From Dethiobacter alkaliphilus AHT 1 (GTDB lineage Bacteria > Bacillota > Dethiobacteria > Dethiobacterales > Dethiobacteraceae): a DNA stretch of 64,000 bases. A program made the position numbers and the translations under genes. The stretch's first letter is position 1. Every line of letters starts with the position of its first letter. The notes beneath the pieces are model-generated. The model saw only the letters and a list, made by a program, of their open reading frames with translations. It had not been told where the DNA came from and did not search any database. Below, in pieces: positions 1 to 8,891 of the stretch. The stretch is taken from NCBI RefSeq assembly GCF_000174415.1, contig NZ_ACJM01000010.1, positions 62,001 to 126,000 on the forward strand, in the 5' to 3' direction.

Positions 1-187
1 GTGCGGGACGGTCCAACCCCATATTCTTTTCTATCCGTTCTCTGTCCGCCCTGCTGATTCTGGGATTATCGGCGTAACGGGAAACGGGAGTCCCCGGCGC
101 CAGTTCCATCAAAAAAAAGGTTAAAGCAGAAATGACTAACAGAGAAAGAATTGACATCGCTATTCTGCGAACAATCTTATTTCTCAT
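1..187 (-). CDS. ABC transporter permease, DppB/OppB family (N-terminal fragment)
   Basis: Only the first 62 codons are inside the window; the gene runs off the left edge. The ATG lies at 185-187. The visible protein opens with basic residues (MRNKIVRRIAMS), one long hydrophobic helix, then a G-T-P-V motif and a short polar stretch ending in a 'MGLDRP'-like segment. This is the standard N-terminus of dipeptide/oligopeptide ABC permeases of the BPD_transp_1 type, where the first membrane helix is followed by a periplasmic loop. It lies directly downstream of a family-5 solute-binding protein on the same strand, so the two probably form a peptide or nickel-type uptake operon. Substrate cannot be decided. 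Confidence 0.8.
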   Translation of the reverse strand, partial: MRNKIVRRIAMSILSLLVISALTFFLMELAPGTPVSRYADNPRISRADRERIEKNMGLDRPA

Positions 188-277
188 GGTTGCTTTAACC
201 CTCCCCATGTAAAAAGCATTTTGTGCAAAAGAAAACGGAGGCAGAAAGCTACCCCCGCTTTCTTCAGTTATTACAGC

Positions 278-1897
278 TTAATTCCATTTCCACTCATACA
301 TGTTCCAGGTATTATTGGCCTGAGTGGGATTAGGTCTAAAGTTTTCCAAATTATCAGGAACTGCTACCACGCTGTTCATAAAGTAAACAAATAGGCTGGG
401 CAGCTCTTCAGCCAGGATTTCCTGTACTTCATGATAAATCTCAATCCGTTCCTGCCGGTCTGAAATTTTAAGCCCTGCTTCCAACAACTCATCTACGCGG
501 TCATTTTTATAGCCTGCATAGTTCTGGCCCGTTCCGTATTCGTCGGGAATCTGAGTGGAATGCCAGATAGGTGTACTGTCCGGATCAAATCCGCTGGACC
601 AGGCAAAAACGATTACATCAAAATTCATACTGGTAAGGGCATCACCGAACATGGGCCCGTCGAAGCTTTCCAGTTCCACTTCTGCACCAATGGCTTCCCA
701 TTCCTGCTTGGCAATTTCCTGGTAACTGGCATAGGCAGGATTTCCCGCTATGGTGGTGATGGTAAAGGCCAGACGTTCACCGTTCTTTTCCCGCACACCG
801 TCATCACCGCGGACCCAACCGGCCTCCTCCAGGAGCTCTTCAGCCTTATCCGGATTATAGCTATACTGTCTTATATCAGGATTATAGGCCCAACTCACTG
901 GCGGTGTGTCGGAGTACGCCGGAGTCCCCACACCTCCCAGAACAGTTGCGATGAACTCTTCCTGGGGAAAGGCATAGTTTAGTGCCTGCCGAACCTCTTT
1001 ATCCTGAAACTTGGCCAGGCGCAGGTTGAAGTCGGCGTGCATATACACAAAACCGGGGTATTGGTATACTTCGATGGCCTGTCCATTTTCCTGTAAGGAG
1101 ACCAGCGCTTCATATTGGCCGGGCTGCGCTCTGTCATAAATATCAATCTCACCGGTTTCAAACTGTGCCAGCAAAGTGTTGGCATCGGGGATAATTTTAA
1201 ATACTACCTGCCCGATTTCCGGTTGACCCCGGTAGTAATCCTCAAAAGCTGCCAAAAGTATATAGTCGCTTGTCTCCCATTCCACCAGCTCGTAGGGGCC
1301 GGATCCTATGGGGTTGCGGGAAAAATCACCGCCTTTGCTCAGTTCCTCGCCATTTGCCAGAAACTCTTCTTCCACCAGATGCTTTGGCACAATGGAAGCA
1401 TCGGCATAAGCCCAATATTCAAGCCAGGTAACATCGGGTTCATACAGGGTAATGGTAAAGCTGTACGGATCGGTCACCGTAAATTCTTTAATTTTATCCC
1501 ACATCATCCGGGAAGGAACCGCATTATTTTCGGCAATCTTCATTTGATATGTAAAGTACACATCTTCTGCGGTAAGTTTCTCGCCGTCATGAAAGAGGAC
1601 ATCGTCACGCAGCTCAAAGCGATATTCCAGCCCGTCTTCGCTTACCTCAGGCAGCTGAACCAGTAAATCGGGTTCAAACTCCATTTCCTCGTTTACCTTA
1701 ATCAGGGTAGAAAAAATACCGTTTAACACGTCGGCTTCATTGGCGGATTCCGTCAGGATTGGATTCAGTGTTTCTATATCTACCTGCATTCCCAACACCA
1801 AAGGATTGTTTGCCTCTTCACCGGACGGTGCACAAGATACAGTGATAGCGGCCACTATTGTCAATATAAACAGGAGAATAAATGCTTTTCTAAACAG
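278..1897 (-). CDS. ABC transporter substrate-binding lipoprotein, family 5 (peptide/nickel type)
   Basis: Extracytoplasmic binding protein of a peptide-type ABC importer. The body shows the SBP_bac_5 pattern: 'LNPILTESANEADV' near the N-terminus, 'FHDGEKLTAEDVYFT' for the family signature, 'NPIGSGPYELVEW', and 'VRQALNYAF'. The shortest frame begins at a TTG at 1864 inside the signal peptide. Reading upstream in frame gives FRKAFILLFILTIVAAITV then SCAPSGEE, a full lipoprotein signal with a modification cysteine. The only codon at a proper distance from the strong GGGGGAGG site (complement of about 1903-1910) is CTG at 1895-1897, used here as the start. The protein is then 539 residues, normal for the family. 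Next gene downstream is the permease. Confidence 0.85.
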   Translation of the reverse strand: MFRKAFILLFILTIVAAITVSCAPSGEEANNPLVLGMQVDIETLNPILTESANEADVLNGIFSTLIKVNEEMEFEPDLLVQLPEVSEDGLEYRFELRDDVLFHDGEKLTAEDVYFTYQMKIAENNAVPSRMMWDKIKEFTVTDPYSFTITLYEPDVTWLEYWAYADASIVPKHLVEEEFLANGEELSKGGDFSRNPIGSGPYELVEWETSDYILLAAFEDYYRGQPEIGQVVFKIIPDANTLLAQFETGEIDIYDRAQPGQYEALVSLQENGQAIEVYQYPGFVYMHADFNLRLAKFQDKEVRQALNYAFPQEEFIATVLGGVGTPAYSDTPPVSWAYNPDIRQYSYNPDKAEELLEEAGWVRGDDGVREKNGERLAFTITTIAGNPAYASYQEIAKQEWEAIGAEVELESFDGPMFGDALTSMNFDVIVFAWSSGFDPDSTPIWHSTQIPDEYGTGQNYAGYKNDRVDELLEAGLKISDRQERIEIYHEVQEILAEELPSLFVYFMNSVVAVPDNLENFRPNPTQANNTWNMYEWKWN

Positions 1898-2146
1898 GTT
1901 GACCTCCCCCTTAATGGTTTTTCTTTAGATTTGCAAATATAATCAGTAATGTTCGCGAATATGTAAGCATTTCCCTGCCAAAAAGGTAAAAAATGTTGAC
2001 CAATGTAGAATATGGTCGCACTTTTCAGTTTTAACCTTGTGTTAAGAAAACCACTTTTTAGCCGGCAGGGATTTAGGGAACAATATTGAATTTTTAGCAT
2101 AGACTTAGCTAGGAAACATGACATCAACCGGAAAGGGGTTATTTCC
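1898..2146. other. Intergenic region between divergent genes
   Basis: About 250 bases separate the minus-strand binding protein from the plus-strand CBS protein. It holds the ribosome site of the former and AT-rich sequence suited to divergent promoters. I see no convincing RNA element or further gene. Confidence 0.4.
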
Positions 2147-2566
2147 ATTAATATCGCATTTTTTCTGATTCCAAAAAAAGAAGTGGTATTCCTCCCCGTA
2201 ACCTGCACAATGCGTCAGGCCATTGAACGGATGGAATACCACCGCTATACTGCCGTACCTCTGGTGGATCCGGACGGTCGCTATGTGGGCACCATTACCG
2301 AAGGTGATTTATTGTGGAAAATGAAAAATACACCGGACCTTACCTTTGAAAATACAGAGAAAATTTCTTTAAAAGACGTTCCACTGCGCATTGAGAACGA
2401 ACCTGTACGAATTGAAGCAAAAATAGATAATCTGCTAAACCTTGCCATTACTCAGAACTTTATCCCTGTGGTGGATGACGAAGGGGTATTCATCGGCATC
2501 ATCCGTCGACGGGAAATCATTGAATATTTTAGCAGACAGTTGCTGGCAAAAAACGGTTCCTGTTAA
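2147..2566 (+). CDS. CBS-domain protein (two CBS repeats)
   Basis: Small stand-alone protein made of two CBS motifs; this family usually binds adenine nucleotides and acts as an energy or ligand sensor. Motifs include 'RQAIERMEYHRYTAVPLVD' and 'GTITEGDLLWKM' in repeat one and 'FIPVVDDEGVFIGIIRRR' in repeat two. A GTG at 2183 is the first ordinary start, but the in-frame sequence upstream reads N-I-A-F-F-L-I-P-K-K-E-V, which I recognise as the usual opening of this family. That makes ATT at 2147 (giving M-N-I-A-F-F-L) the best start, about seven bases after a GAAAGGGG stretch. It converges on the PhoH gene with only four bases between stops. The start remains uncertain; the product class is clear. 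Confidence 0.8.
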   Translation: MNIAFFLIPKKEVVFLPVTCTMRQAIERMEYHRYTAVPLVDPDGRYVGTITEGDLLWKMKNTPDLTFENTEKISLKDVPLRIENEPVRIEAKIDNLLNLAITQNFIPVVDDEGVFIGIIRRREIIEYFSRQLLAKNGSC

Positions 2567-2570
2567 CCAC

Positions 2571-3893
2571 TTATTTCATCAGTTTTCCGGCCTCCATGGC
2601 CAGCGGAGAACGCTTAGTTTCGGTCAGAGTAATATGGGCATGCAAAGCACTGCCCTTCATTTTTTCCACCGCCCAGGACAATCCATTGGTGCGGGAATCT
2701 AAAAACGGATTATTGATCTGTTCCGGGTCACCGACCAGGACAATTTTTGTCCCCTCCCCGGCACGGGTTATAATCCCTTTGGCTTGTTTTGGTGTCAGGT
2801 TCTGTGCTTCATCGATGAGGATATACTGGCCCACGATGGACCGGCCCTGCAAATAAGCAATGGCTTCGGTCACAACTTTACGGCTCATAAACAAATAGGA
2901 GATTTTGCTGTCCAGTTCTTTTTCATGTTCTTCCCGTTCCGCCCGTGAATGAATCAACTGTTCCAGATTATCATAGATGGGCCTCATATAAGGAGCAATT
3001 TTATCTTTTTCATCTCCGGGCAAAAACCCAATGTCCTCGCCCATGGTCACAGACGGACGGCAAATTAGCATACGCCTGTAAACGCTCTCATCCAATGTTT
3101 TTTCCAACCCCACTCCTAAACCCAAAAGTGTTTTGCCGCTGCCGGTGGCTCCCATGATGGTAACCAGGGGGATATTATCGTCCCGCAAAGCCTCCCGGGC
3201 AAACTTCTGCAATAAATTGAGCTTAAAATTATAAAAATCGGGTTTTGTATCCCTTAGCAGGTTTAAACGCCTCTGATCATACCGGGCCAACGCCGTCTTC
3301 TGCTCATTAATATCAGACTTTAAAAGAATAAATTTATTGACAAGCATGTTTTTATCCCAGGCAATACTACCACTGGCATACAGTTCATCCAGCAACCCAT
3401 CCGGCACAATTTCTTCGGCCCACCCCGTATACTGTTCATCTATATCAAACTCAACCTGTTCATTACGGTAGTCCTGAGCCTGAATACCTAACACATCAGC
3501 TTTTATCCGCAGGAAAATATCTTTGGTAACAATTATCACCGGTCGGTTGTGTTTTTGCAGACCTCTGGCCACCGCCAGAATCCTGTTGTCCGTTTTAAAC
3601 TGGGCCCAGGACTGGGGCAGTTCAATTTCTTCCAGACAGTTCATTTCCACTCTCAATTCCCCGCCGTTAGGCAGCGCTACTGCCTGATACAGACTGCCCT
3701 GTTTACGCAATTCATCAAGGAAGCGGGCAATCCAGCGCACATTGGCACGGATTTCATAGTTTACATCTTTTTTCTTATTATCCAGCTCCTCCAGTACCAC
3801 TTCGGGTAAAACCACTTCATTTTCCTGAAACGCCAGTAAAGAGTACGGTGATTGCAATAGTACACTTGTGTCCAGAATGTATGTTTTTTTCAG
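2571..3893 (-). CDS. PIN domain plus PhoH-family ATPase
   Basis: Fusion of an N-terminal PIN nuclease domain and a C-terminal PhoH ATPase, the architecture of the roughly 440-residue YlaK-like PhoH proteins of Firmicutes. The ATPase half has Walker A (GATGSGKT), Walker B/DEAQ (ILIDEAQNLTPKQ) and a 'VLVGDPEQI' motif; the family is thought to act on RNA. The first ordinary start (3857) would remove the catalytic Asp of the PIN domain. In-frame upstream sequence supplies KKTYILDTSVLLQ, including that Asp, and the only suitable codon after the AAAGGAG site (complement of about 3903-3909) is CTG at 3891-3893. I therefore start there, giving 440 residues. Convergent with the CBS gene. Confidence 0.87.
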   Translation of the reverse strand: MKKTYILDTSVLLQSPYSLLAFQENEVVLPEVVLEELDNKKKDVNYEIRANVRWIARFLDELRKQGSLYQAVALPNGGELRVEMNCLEEIELPQSWAQFKTDNRILAVARGLQKHNRPVIIVTKDIFLRIKADVLGIQAQDYRNEQVEFDIDEQYTGWAEEIVPDGLLDELYASGSIAWDKNMLVNKFILLKSDINEQKTALARYDQRRLNLLRDTKPDFYNFKLNLLQKFAREALRDDNIPLVTIMGATGSGKTLLGLGVGLEKTLDESVYRRMLICRPSVTMGEDIGFLPGDEKDKIAPYMRPIYDNLEQLIHSRAEREEHEKELDSKISYLFMSRKVVTEAIAYLQGRSIVGQYILIDEAQNLTPKQAKGIITRAGEGTKIVLVGDPEQINNPFLDSRTNGLSWAVEKMKGSALHAHITLTETKRSPLAMEAGKLMK

Positions 3894-4054
3894 AAAAAGT
3901 CACTCCTTTAACTGAATCCGTTTCGCCCTTTTCTTATTTCATATATATGAAAAGAAAGCGTCTTTCACCTCCCGAGGGAAAAAAAAATAATGGTAAAGTT
4001 TGGCATAGATAGTGAAATGGTTTAATTCGGGCCAAAAGAAAGGAGTGGGAAAAA

Positions 4055-4471
4055 TTGACGTACGAAGAATTACGCAGATTGGCCAAGCAGACCAACTGGG
4101 AAAAATCACGCCTGCTTTTTATTCTGTTAAAAAAAGTAATGGAACTGCTGCGTGAGGATGACTTTAAAAACAGCTATGTCAGGCATCTTTTTAACGACGA
4201 AAATAATGAATTAGAGCTCTACATCCTCAGCACCAAGAACAAACTGTTCGCAGCCAGATACCTCTATAATGCTAAAACCTCCCAAATTACCGTTTATGAC
4301 CTGACAGCCGTTGAAAAAACTGAACTAACCGAGTCTGCCGAAGGTGACAAGGTTTTAACAGTAACATTTACCGATGGAGCCGTCATCCGGCTCAACAGCC
4401 GTGAAAATTATGATAATGAACATAAAAACTTTCTAATAGACTTCACCCGGGATTTAATCGACCTTGCTTAA
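4055..4471 (+). CDS. Hypothetical protein, 138 residues
   Basis: I do not recognise this protein. It starts at TTG, seven bases after an AAAGGAG ribosome site. The sequence is soluble and charged, with an N-terminal helical half (MTYEELRRLAKQTNWEKSRLL) and a C-terminal part that looks like alternating beta strands (KLFAARYLYN, SQITVYDLTAVEK, KVLTVTFTDGAVIRL). No cysteines, no signal peptide and no membrane helix are present. It is divergent from the PhoH gene and separated from the next gene by a perfect hairpin terminator. Function unknown. Confidence 0.75.
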   Translation: MTYEELRRLAKQTNWEKSRLLFILLKKVMELLREDDFKNSYVRHLFNDENNELELYILSTKNKLFAARYLYNAKTSQITVYDLTAVEKTELTESAEGDKVLTVTFTDGAVIRLNSRENYDNEHKNFLIDFTRDLIDLA

Positions 4472-4476
4472 GGGAA

Positions 4477-4508
4477 AAGCCCTGCTTCAAAATTTGAAGC
4501 AGGGCTTT
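4477..4508. terminator. Bidirectional intrinsic terminator
   Basis: Near-perfect inverted repeat AAAGCCCTGCTTCAAA / TTTGAAGCAGGGCTTT between two convergent genes, with a T-rich end on each strand, so it can stop transcription both ways. Confidence 0.9.
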
Positions 4509-5610
4509 ATTCTTTGATAAACAACTGAACCAGCACAACCTTGTAGAGTTTGCCGTCCTCTCCATCAACCACAGCGGCGGCCACCCCTACCCCTATATGG
4601 GTAAAAGCCGGCTCCATCATATTTTTGCGGTGCCCCGGGGAGTTCATTAAGCCACTATGAGCTTTTTGGGCAATATCCGTCATAAAATCGGCGTGAAAAC
4701 TGCCATACTGGGTCCACAGGTTTTCCGCCGTTGATGCTGGAACAGGGCTTATATGCGCTGTAATCATCTCATGCGGCGTACCCAATTCCGCTGAATCATG
4801 GGCCAATTCATTATAGGGGAGATTCTGGAGAATATCTTTAGCTTTTAACTGAGCCAGTGCATCTAATTCTGCATGGGGCTGCAGCACGCCTAAACCCTGG
4901 CCTTCCCGCTCCGTATTGAGAAGGGCAATATTTTCTTTGGCAATGCCCTCAGAGAAAACGGTGCCGGCAGGCGGCGACTCCGGCATAAAGAGCCAGACAA
5001 AAACCATTTTATATTGCTCTGTGCCCTCTTCAACCACCGTTTTACCAACACAAGCCACTCCAACCTTGCGCATCCGGGCATTTAGCAGGTTATTGCGGAC
5101 ATTTTCTGATTCGGTAATATCATCTGTAGTTTTTTGGGCAAACCACTCTACAAAACGCTGATTATTTGCGCCTGTGGCAGAAACCTGATTAAGAGTAAAA
5201 GTGGTAGCCGCCAATTGGGGATACGGCTCCAGTTTCTGTTGTATTTCCCCGGTAGTGACTTCTCCTTCAGCTGCAAGGTAGCGCTGAGCAACCCAATTTG
5301 CCACCTGGGATAATTCTTCGTTGAGAACAAGGGGTGATTGGCCGTTTATGTATCTCTCCTCATTCATTTTTTCTACGTTTTCCGCCGTTATATCATGGTA
5401 CAAGCTAATTTGCCCACCCCCCGCCTCGGATGGCACCCTTTCCGAATCACTGCCCGCAGGCACATCCTCTATGGGATCTGCCGGTTCCGGATCTCCGGTT
5501 ACAGTGTCTTCTTCCGACATAGTCTGCGGCCAGGGAATCCCCGGACAACCGCTTAGAAATATAAGCATAGCAAGCAATACAAATATACTGAAGCCACGCT
5601 GCTTTTTCAT
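4507..5610 (-). CDS. Lipoprotein with two tandem CAP (SCP-like) domains
   Basis: Secreted, lipid-anchored protein of 367 residues. The N-terminus is a lipoprotein signal (FVLLAMLIFLSGC) followed by an acidic, Pro/Glu-rich linker to about residue 65. Two CAP-like modules follow. The first (about 72-210: 'ENVEKMNEERYINGQSPLVL', 'VRNNLLNARMRKVGVA') keeps the overall pattern but has lost the clear His/Glu set. The second (about 225-367) has 'ALLNTEREGQGLGVL', 'GLMNSPGHRKNMM' and 'HIGVGVA', as in YkwD-type proteins. CAP domains of this kind are common in the envelope or spore coat of Firmicutes, but their activity is unclear. A single-domain relative lies at 14676. Confidence 0.85.
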   Translation of the reverse strand: MKKQRGFSIFVLLAMLIFLSGCPGIPWPQTMSEEDTVTGDPEPADPIEDVPAGSDSERVPSEAGGGQISLYHDITAENVEKMNEERYINGQSPLVLNEELSQVANWVAQRYLAAEGEVTTGEIQQKLEPYPQLAATTFTLNQVSATGANNQRFVEWFAQKTTDDITESENVRNNLLNARMRKVGVACVGKTVVEEGTEQYKMVFVWLFMPESPPAGTVFSEGIAKENIALLNTEREGQGLGVLQPHAELDALAQLKAKDILQNLPYNELAHDSAELGTPHEMITAHISPVPASTAENLWTQYGSFHADFMTDIAQKAHSGLMNSPGHRKNMMEPAFTHIGVGVAAAVVDGEDGKLYKVVLVQLFIKE

Positions 5611-5723
5611 CTAGCTATCCCCTTATGCTTTTCTTCAATTATACAGCAAAACAACTTATATCACACCTTATTTAGACTGACCATATAATATTTAATATAC
5701 GATAAATAAAGGAGGTTGATGCC

Positions 5724-6335
5724 ATGGCCCCCAAAAAGATAAAAGGCATTTCCGGTTCCCGTCGTGCCACATATGCCCCCACAACCGACATTATCCCCAG
5801 TCCTCCCCAGACCTGTGACGGCTTCATGTACGTGGTCAGGCCGCGAGATACTCTTTACTCTATAGCCAGAAAGTTTAACTGTTCCGTGATGCAGCTCTTG
5901 CAGGCGAATCCTCAGATTAGCTCTCGCTCCGGCACTCTTTTTATCCGGCAAAGAATCTGTATTCCCGATGTTGTTGATGTTTTGCCCGCTCACAAACTTC
6001 TCCCGGCAGGACCAAAAGTATTATTTGTGGAACTGTTGGATTCCATGGGTAACCCGCTGCGTGTTATGAACGGTTTTGTTAGCCTGGCACCAAGAACATT
6101 CATCCGGGTGGTGTTCTCCGAACCTGTCAATCAGGTTTACTTCTTCTTTGTCCCCAGCAGAAGAAAAATTTTCCGGCCATCTTTTCTCATCGGAGAAAGA
6201 ACATTGGTTCCTCCAAGCCGCTCCGTCCGTTTCGTCTGGGATGTCCCCCGGGGAATTCGCGGTTCGCTGTTTATAGTGGGTTGTACGGAAAGGATTTGCG
6301 GTCCTCCGGAAGAACTTTTGGTCAGACGCCCGTAG
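5724..6335 (+). CDS. LysM-domain protein
   Basis: A 203-residue protein with one LysM domain at about residues 36-80 (YVVRPRDTLYSIARKFNCSV, 'LLQANPQI', 'LFIRQRICIP'). LysM modules bind peptidoglycan or chitin-like glycans and are frequent in spore-coat and wall proteins. There is no obvious signal peptide; the N-terminus is basic (MAPKKIKGISGSRR), a pattern seen in spore-associated LysM proteins of clostridia. The C-terminal half is Phe/Val/Arg-rich and beta-like ('FIRVVFSEPVNQVYFFFVPS', 'SVRFVWDVPRGIRG'), resembling an all-beta accessory domain. The ATG at 5724 follows an AAGGAGG site by eight bases. Confidence 0.85.
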   Translation: MAPKKIKGISGSRRATYAPTTDIIPSPPQTCDGFMYVVRPRDTLYSIARKFNCSVMQLLQANPQISSRSGTLFIRQRICIPDVVDVLPAHKLLPAGPKVLFVELLDSMGNPLRVMNGFVSLAPRTFIRVVFSEPVNQVYFFFVPSRRKIFRPSFLIGERTLVPPSRSVRFVWDVPRGIRGSLFIVGCTERICGPPEELLVRRP

Positions 6336-6376
6336 CATGATACACTGCTTTACCTCGCCCCAACCGGGGCAACAAC

Positions 6377-6414
6377 AAAGCTTGCTCTGTTCGGTTCCCT
6401 CAGAGCAAGCTTTT
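6377..6414. terminator. Bidirectional intrinsic terminator
   Basis: Inverted repeat AAAGCTTGCTCTG / CAGAGCAAGCTTTT between the convergent LysM and UspA genes. Confidence 0.85.
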
Positions 6415-6449
6415 GTGTATAGCACTTCTGCAAAGTTCCATTATTTTAG

Positions 6450-6878
6450 CTATTTTACAACGGTAATATTGGTTTGTGAACAATTAACTACTCTATTGCT
6501 TACACTGCCCAGAAACATGCCTTTCAGACCGCCTAAGCCCCTGCTGCCCAGTACGACTTGGTCGAAATCACCCTCCTGGGCAATCCGGCAAATCACACCA
6601 GCCGGGTCGCCTGTTTCCAGCCTGGTGGTAACAGAAAGTCCGGCTAACATTTTTTCAGCTTCTGCCAAAGCGTTCTCGGCAATTTTTTTCATTGCCTCTG
6701 CAATATTGATATCAAAACTATGCACCTCTGCATAAGCTTCATGGGCACGGAGCTGAGCCAGTTCCTGAGCCACTGACAAAACGGTTACTTCCGCTTTTAG
6801 GGGGGCGGCAATTTCCTTCACATATTGCAAAGCCTTCCTGGATGTATCAGAGCCATCGGTGGCCACCAGTATTTTCAT
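6450..6878 (-). CDS. Universal stress protein (UspA family), copy 1
   Basis: Single-domain UspA protein of 142 residues. It has the N-terminal 'KILVATDGSDTSRKAL' strand-loop and the ATP-binding signature G-2x-G-9x-G-S near the C-terminus (GSRG then LGGLKGMFL then GS), so it probably belongs to the ATP-binding class. The ATG at 6876-6878 follows an AGGGGA site; an ATG six codons upstream overlaps that site and is less likely. It lies 34 bases downstream of a second UspA gene with which it shares most motifs, a recent-looking tandem duplication. Acts in the cytoplasm in general stress physiology; no specific partner can be inferred. Confidence 0.93.
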   Translation of the reverse strand: MKILVATDGSDTSRKALQYVKEIAAPLKAEVTVLSVAQELAQLRAHEAYAEVHSFDINIAEAMKKIAENALAEAEKMLAGLSVTTRLETGDPAGVICRIAQEGDFDQVVLGSRGLGGLKGMFLGSVSNRVVNCSQTNITVVK

Positions 6879-6912
6879 GGGAAATCTTCCCCTCATTTTT
6901 GTATTTGTTGTT

Positions 6913-7356
6913 TTACCTGATAACCGTCACATTGGTTTTTACCGAGTTTACAACCTTGTTGCTTACACTACCCAGCACCATACCTCTAATGCCGCCCAGC
7001 CCGCGGCTGCCGATTATCACCTGGTCAAAGCTTTCTTTCTCCGCCACATCGGTGATAACCCTGGCCGGATCGCCAACTTCCAGTCTGGTATTAACGGCTA
7101 CACCTTTTTGCTCAAACAGCTTTTCCGCTTTGTTTAGGGCTTCCTGAGCACTTTTTTTCATGTTTTCCAACATGTTATCCTTAAATCTGGCTATGTCCGC
7201 ATTGGTTATCCCTTCATGACTCATTGCCATAGGAACTTCCTGCGCCACGGATATGACGGTAATATCTGCCTTCAGGGCCTCCGCCAACTGCAGCGCATAT
7301 CCCAAAGCTTTGTTTGCAGTTTCCGATCCGTCTGTGGCTACTAAAATTTTTTCCAT
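6913..7356 (-). CDS. Universal stress protein (UspA family), copy 2
   Basis: Paralogue of the neighbouring gene, 147 residues. It starts 'MEKILVATDGSETANKALGY' after an AAAGGAGGAG site. The C-terminal nucleotide loop is GSRG-LGGIRGMVL-GS, matching G-2x-G-9x-G-S. The N-terminal strand and the end ('TNVTVIR' versus 'TNITVVK') align closely with copy 1. It is probably the first gene of a two-gene operon; no terminator lies between the copies, and one follows copy 1. Confidence 0.93.
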   Translation of the reverse strand: MEKILVATDGSETANKALGYALQLAEALKADITVISVAQEVPMAMSHEGITNADIARFKDNMLENMKKSAQEALNKAEKLFEQKGVAVNTRLEVGDPARVITDVAEKESFDQVIIGSRGLGGIRGMVLGSVSNKVVNSVKTNVTVIR

Positions 7357-7470
7357 ATAAACTCCTCCTTTATATTCCTGGTTCTCTATGCCATGAACTT
7401 CGGTTATATAAAGGATAATTCCTGCGATTTAGAAAAGCGTTAATCAAATTTTCATAATTTAGGGACAACT

Positions 7471-8781
7471 TCAGGACATGGCTTTCATTCTGTCTAGAAA
7501 CCTGGAGCGGAGAGCATCGCTCATCAGTGCTCTTTTCATTCCTGGCAAGCGCAAAAATCCGCCAAGCATACCCTTCATCAATTTGGGCGTCATACCCTCG
7601 GGGTGCGCAAACAGCAAATCCGGCAGCGTATCCCGTTCCAGAGACTGCAACAGGACCCTTTCAAAGGTGTTTTCCGGATGCAGCACTTTCTGCTTACGTT
7701 TCTTGAGGACAAGGGCCTTAGTGGGACATTGTACAGTACACACCCCGCAACCCAGGCAATACTCAGTATCGATTTGGGCTTTTTTCTCCTCCTTATCTGT
7801 CACCCCAATGGCGTCAACAGGACAGGCCTGTACACACTTGCCGCAACCTGTACAACCCTCCAAAACCGCAGCGATAAAAGAAGAGGTAACCACAGCATTG
7901 GCATAGCCAAAGCGACTGATTCCGGCCAAAGCGTTACAGCAGCATTTGCAGCAATGACAGATAAAGGAAACATTTTTCTGCACATTATCGGCGTTTAAAA
8001 CCAGGCCATATTGCAATGACCGGGCTAAATTTTCCAAAGCGTCTTCTTTGGAAACCTCCCTGGCCAGATTATTCCGGATTAAGTAATCTGCCGACTTACC
8101 CATGGACGAACACATTTCCAGCGGCACATCACATTGCTTCTCTCCCACATGCATTTTTTCATGCCGACAGGAGCAAAGGCCAATGGCAAACTTGTCGGCT
8201 TTTTCAATAATGGCGGTGGCTTTTTCATAATCCAGGATTTCCACATGTTCACCCAGAGCCGATTCATAGGGCAGGGCCCGAAGCGGTGAAATGCGCTGCC
8301 CGTCTTTGTAGTTGGCGGCAATAAAATCCTCATCGCTTAGGTACTGATGAAAGAGTCGGGCCCAATGCTTTGAATCGGTGTTTTCACCCGTTCTCATCAT
8401 TGTAAATTCGAAAACGCCAATGACCATGGGTGAGGGCATATAACGATATTTACCTTTCACCCAGATATCAATAACCAATCCTTTAGAACACAGCGAATAC
8501 AGTGTTTTTTCCAGAAACTCAGTGTCCAAACCACTGACTCTGGCAATCTTATCCAGACTTGATAAAGCATAAGGCATTTTACAGTATACTTCTGCTTCTT
8601 CCGGTGTATAAAGTTCTTTAAGGATTTCATAGAGTTTTTCATTCCACGGCACCCTTACCTGCATGGAATCCATTTTACTGCCCAGCTTCCGATAAACATC
8701 CTTTCCCACTAAATGTCCCATTATTGATACCGCCTTCCGCAGATGAATATAGTTAGCAAATTCAATATTACTATTCTGCAA
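7471..8781 (-). CDS. 4Fe-4S ferredoxin-domain protein with N-terminal winged-helix-like region
   Basis: A 436-residue soluble iron-sulfur protein. Residues about 1-130 are helical and look like a winged-helix or regulator-like segment ('[28 protein letters not shown]', '[13 protein letters not shown]'). The middle has clustered cysteines (GLCSCRH and, further on, [11 protein letters not shown]). Residues about 310-370 hold two ferredoxin motifs ([12 protein letters not shown] and [12 protein letters not shown]), each suited to one [4Fe-4S] cluster. This matches a family of clostridial 4Fe-4S proteins of unknown partner. The TTG at 8781 has a poor ribosome site; ATG at 8721 ([12 protein letters not shown]) after GGAAGG is an alternative start. 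Divergent from the HD gene. Confidence 0.8.
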   Translation of the reverse strand: MQNSNIEFANYIHLRKAVSIMGHLVGKDVYRKLGSKMDSMQVRVPWNEKLYEILKELYTPEEAEVYCKMPYALSSLDKIARVSGLDTEFLEKTLYSLCSKGLVIDIWVKGKYRYMPSPMVIGVFEFTMMRTGENTDSKHWARLFHQYLSDEDFIAANYKDGQRISPLRALPYESALGEHVEILDYEKATAIIEKADKFAIGLCSCRHEKMHVGEKQCDVPLEMCSSMGKSADYLIRNNLAREVSKEDALENLARSLQYGLVLNADNVQKNVSFICHCCKCCCNALAGISRFGYANAVVTSSFIAAVLEGCTGCGKCVQACPVDAIGVTDKEEKKAQIDTEYCLGCGVCTVQCPTKALVLKKRKQKVLHPENTFERVLLQSLERDTLPDLLFAHPEGMTPKLMKGMLGGFLRLPGMKRALMSDALRSRFLDRMKAMS

Positions 8782-8891
8782 ACATTCTCAATATTCCTAC
8801 TTTGAACCACAAAGTATTAAAATCCCTTGATTATCCATACCAGGATTGGTTAAACTGGAACAGGGTAAAATATCCGGCAGGAGGTAAATAG

